Source of the DNA: Phytoseiulus persimilis
Lineage: Eukaryota; Arthropoda; Arachnida; Mesostigmata; Phytoseiidae
NCBI GenBank assembly: GCA_037576195.1
Contig: CM075101.1
Span: 23,932,001-23,996,000 of the forward strand
Reading direction: 5' to 3'
DNA: 64,000 nt
The translations under genes were made by a program, and so were the position numbers. Shown in pieces: positions 61,553-64,000 of this stretch; within the stretch, counting starts at the first letter, position 1; each line of letters starts with the position of its first letter. The notes under the pieces are model-generated. The model was not told the origin of the DNA. It was given only the letters and a program-made list of their open reading frames with translations, and searched no databases.

Positions 61553-61557
<5 letters not shown>

Positions 61558-64000
61558 CCTGCGCCCCAGTGATCCATACCGTCTCTTCCGGCCGAAGAGC
61601 ATGAGAGCCGCTCCGAAAGGGCCAGGAAGGTCGGCCGCTCATTCGACGGAGCGTCTACAGCACAAAAAAAAGAGTGCAGGCATCTTATCCTCTTTGTTCA
61701 GAAGGCCCTTCATCACGCGTTCGTCGTGCTCGTCTTCTATTGGCATCCTCTTAGATTCCACTTCGTCCCAGACTAGAGGACGGTCCGGTCGGGCGGTACT
61801 TGCCTGGCAGCGGCGATTTCGAGGGGCCACGGAGTGCAATGAGACGCTGGGATGGAAAACATGTCTCCCAGCATGAATCAAAGGAAACTGTGTCCTCTTG
61901 AACCACCACAGCCTCGAGCTCTCTTGTACGGAACATCTGCGACGGAGAAACCGGTAGCCATCGCGACTGCGAGCGCGAGAAACGCCTGCCGTGTTCATTG
62001 TATGTTGATTCAAGCTGATAGATGCTCAGTGATCCGATTATGCCTTCGGTATAATCGCGAGTCTACCGAAATCACAGAACGTTGCAAGATTCCGTATCGC
62101 TACACCGAATCCAGGACTACCCGGGAAGATTTCATCTTCGTGAACGGAGGAGGCAGCAAACTGTGAACTTTCTCACTGCGAGAGAGCCCTTGACGAGATT
62201 CAGTTCAATACATTGACTCATGATCTCGGGTAGGATTCTAACCGCTCGAGCTTCAGCAGCACCTCTAAACTCTCTCATCCCCGGAATGGCTGTTACGGTC
62301 CCCGTTGTCTCAAGGCGAACGCAAAAATAGATACATCAGGTCTTCTGGTGCCCTCCGGGTAGAGAGAGTGAGCGCAGAGGAGAAATTCATCCACTCTTTC
62401 CTTCCCAGCTCCAGGGAATCGTTCAAGGGGTTCCAACATCACCGCCAGTGTTTTTCGCTCGGAGGTGTCACCGTGCTCCAGCGGGCTGAGTTTGGGTATC
62501 ATCGAGCGCTGATGCCAGTTCGGTTCGAATCCCCTAAAACCGGGTTTTGTACACTCAGACCCTGCCCTCCTCCGATCAGCGCTGGTTAAAGCGGATTGAG
62601 CCGATAAGGCCAGAAGGAAGGTTTCCAAGAGTTTGATAGTCCGGGTTGGTTTTGTGACCCGACCGTGTGAGCGATTCCGATGGATGCCAGAATGCACGCT
62701 ATGTGATTTGTACCAAATAATGAGGTAACGTTAGCGCCAAGTATTTGTGTCTACAACGCCGCAACATATACCTGTGTAAATCGTTCGACACTCGGCAATC
62801 GTCAATAGATTGTTTATTGATCGCACCTGATATGGAAGGGCCATCTATGAATGAAAATGCATGGAACCGTGACCAAATTTATCCAGCACGGCGGTACTCG
62901 AAGTAAAGCCGCGATTCGGTTTGAAGCGTCGCTTGGACAATGCCATTATGTTAGTGGGCAGCTATCTTGCGGGAATTCTTTCCTCGGTGTTCTGAGCATT
63001 GACAGCTTTCCTTTCCACATCCATAGGGAGAATGGCTCATTCAGGAAGCAATTCCCTTCGCTGATTTTCCGACGATTTTCAGATCGTTCGGTGAGTTATG
63101 GGTTCGAAGATCTGTCGAGTTGATCGCACCGAGCAGAAACCCATAGAGACCTATCGCCACAGCCCTTTCGCATACAATGTTGGAGCCTGACACGAAATTT
63201 CGCGACCAGGGTAAATGAACTTCTCGCTGGGTCCGAGCCCGCAGAAAGTATAACGCGGATTGAGTCACCGTTTTATTTCAAGCCTGACCCCCCCCCCTTT
63301 CCGGATACTGGGGCTCTTTCCAATGGAAGTGGCATCATCGAGAAAGATGAAACAATAGTTGTGTTCCGTCTCTGAGTTCCAGACATGTCGATTCCAACGC
63401 GAAGGGAAAGATCAAGCTTAGTGAAATGGGCAAGAGTTCACCTGCGAGATCGAGTTCTGCCTCGCTCGCTAGATCCGCTTAATTTCACGTCGACTGAAAG
63501 GGTGCAAGTTCGGATCACGATTTTCGATGGATTAACTACGAAGCTGATGAAAAAACTTTGGAGATGATATTTTCACTGCGCACGCAAGCCGAGCATCGCT
63601 GATATGAAATCTCCGTTGTAGTACCACCATCTCCCCGATCGAAAACGCTCGCTAGCTCGTAAGGTGCACTCTCGTCGAATTCGACGTCTTCAGATTTTTT
63701 TGCAGCTCTGCACCAACGGACACTCCTGCTCATGTGAGCACCTGTTTTCATGGAACCCCGATTATATATCGTGAGCTCTCTAACAGTAGAACAGGCTCCA
63801 TCAGATGGGCGATCTCTGTCAGGTAAGCTGGTGTCAAACATTCCAAAGGATTAACCCTCCAATAGACGGGCGACCTTCGATAATCTGGCGGTTCTCAGCA
63901 ATTTGAAGAAATAAACTGACATCTTCCAATGAACGTTGAATAGCTCAAGAATCTGAAATATGGTCGATAATATTTGGGTGAATTCTAGCTCGTGAAGAAT

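Larger units (their letters stand above)
60191..64000. other. No recognisable gene to window end
   Basis: Apart from simple repeats, a minus-strand frame at 61639-61800 (WDEVESKRMPIEDEHDERV) looks coding-like but stands alone. A short run of C occurs near 63288. No exon set, RNA gene or element end is supported. Confidence 0.35.

Overview
The window is nuclear DNA from an arthropod. Genes are split by short GT-AG introns, and the set includes a crustacean cardioactive peptide (CCAP) precursor, whose PFCNAFTGC core is an arthropod hallmark, a chitinase with a Pro/Thr linker and chitin-binding tail, and metazoan housekeeping genes. A chelicerate, perhaps a mite, fits the compact genes and the look of the proteins, but this is inference and no species is claimed. 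There are no bacterial operons, rRNA genes or CRISPR arrays.

Layout. 0-10 kb is mostly unreadable DNA with a decayed Tigger/pogo transposon (3.1-4.4 kb), a broken minus-strand ORF (2.4-2.9 kb) and a short G-rich minisatellite (5.2-5.4 kb). 10.4-14.3 kb holds the CCAP gene (+), possibly with a TATA promoter and 5'UTR exon 2.7 kb upstream. 16.1-16.5 kb may be a hAT-type MITE. 20.1-22.2 kb is a complete three-exon GH18 chitinase (+, 569 aa). 23.5-28.6 kb is a proton-coupled oligopeptide transporter of the SLC15/POT family (-, ten exons, short N-terminal exon not found). 28.6-37.5 kb has no gene I can identify.

39.2-43.1 kb is a 45-bp minisatellite of about 87 units with a 360-bp higher-order repeat. 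It contains no frame-shifting indel and is almost fully open in one frame. Older diverged copies lie at 37.5-38.0 kb, and G-rich and AAAC repeats flank its right side. 44.85-45.2 kb holds two possible minus-strand exons of an unknown gene. 46.6-49.8 kb is a complete five-exon PWWP2-type chromatin reader (+, 464 aa). 51.5-55.8 kb carries two minus-strand genes placed very close together: splicing factor SF3B2 (five exons, 925 aa) and, just downstream, a small gene resembling cytochrome c oxidase subunit 8. 56-64 kb contains only simple repeats and a possible degenerate seven-transmembrane chemoreceptor-like gene (58.8-60.2 kb).

The genes do not form one pathway. CCAP (a moulting and ecdysis hormone in arthropods) and chitinase (cuticle or peritrophic matrix turnover) are functionally related, but nothing in the sequence shows coregulation. 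The most notable observations are the CCAP core followed by an extra Ala before the amidation Gly, the in-frame 45-bp array, twelve SP octapeptides in SF3B2, and five introns of exactly 115 nt in two neighbouring genes.
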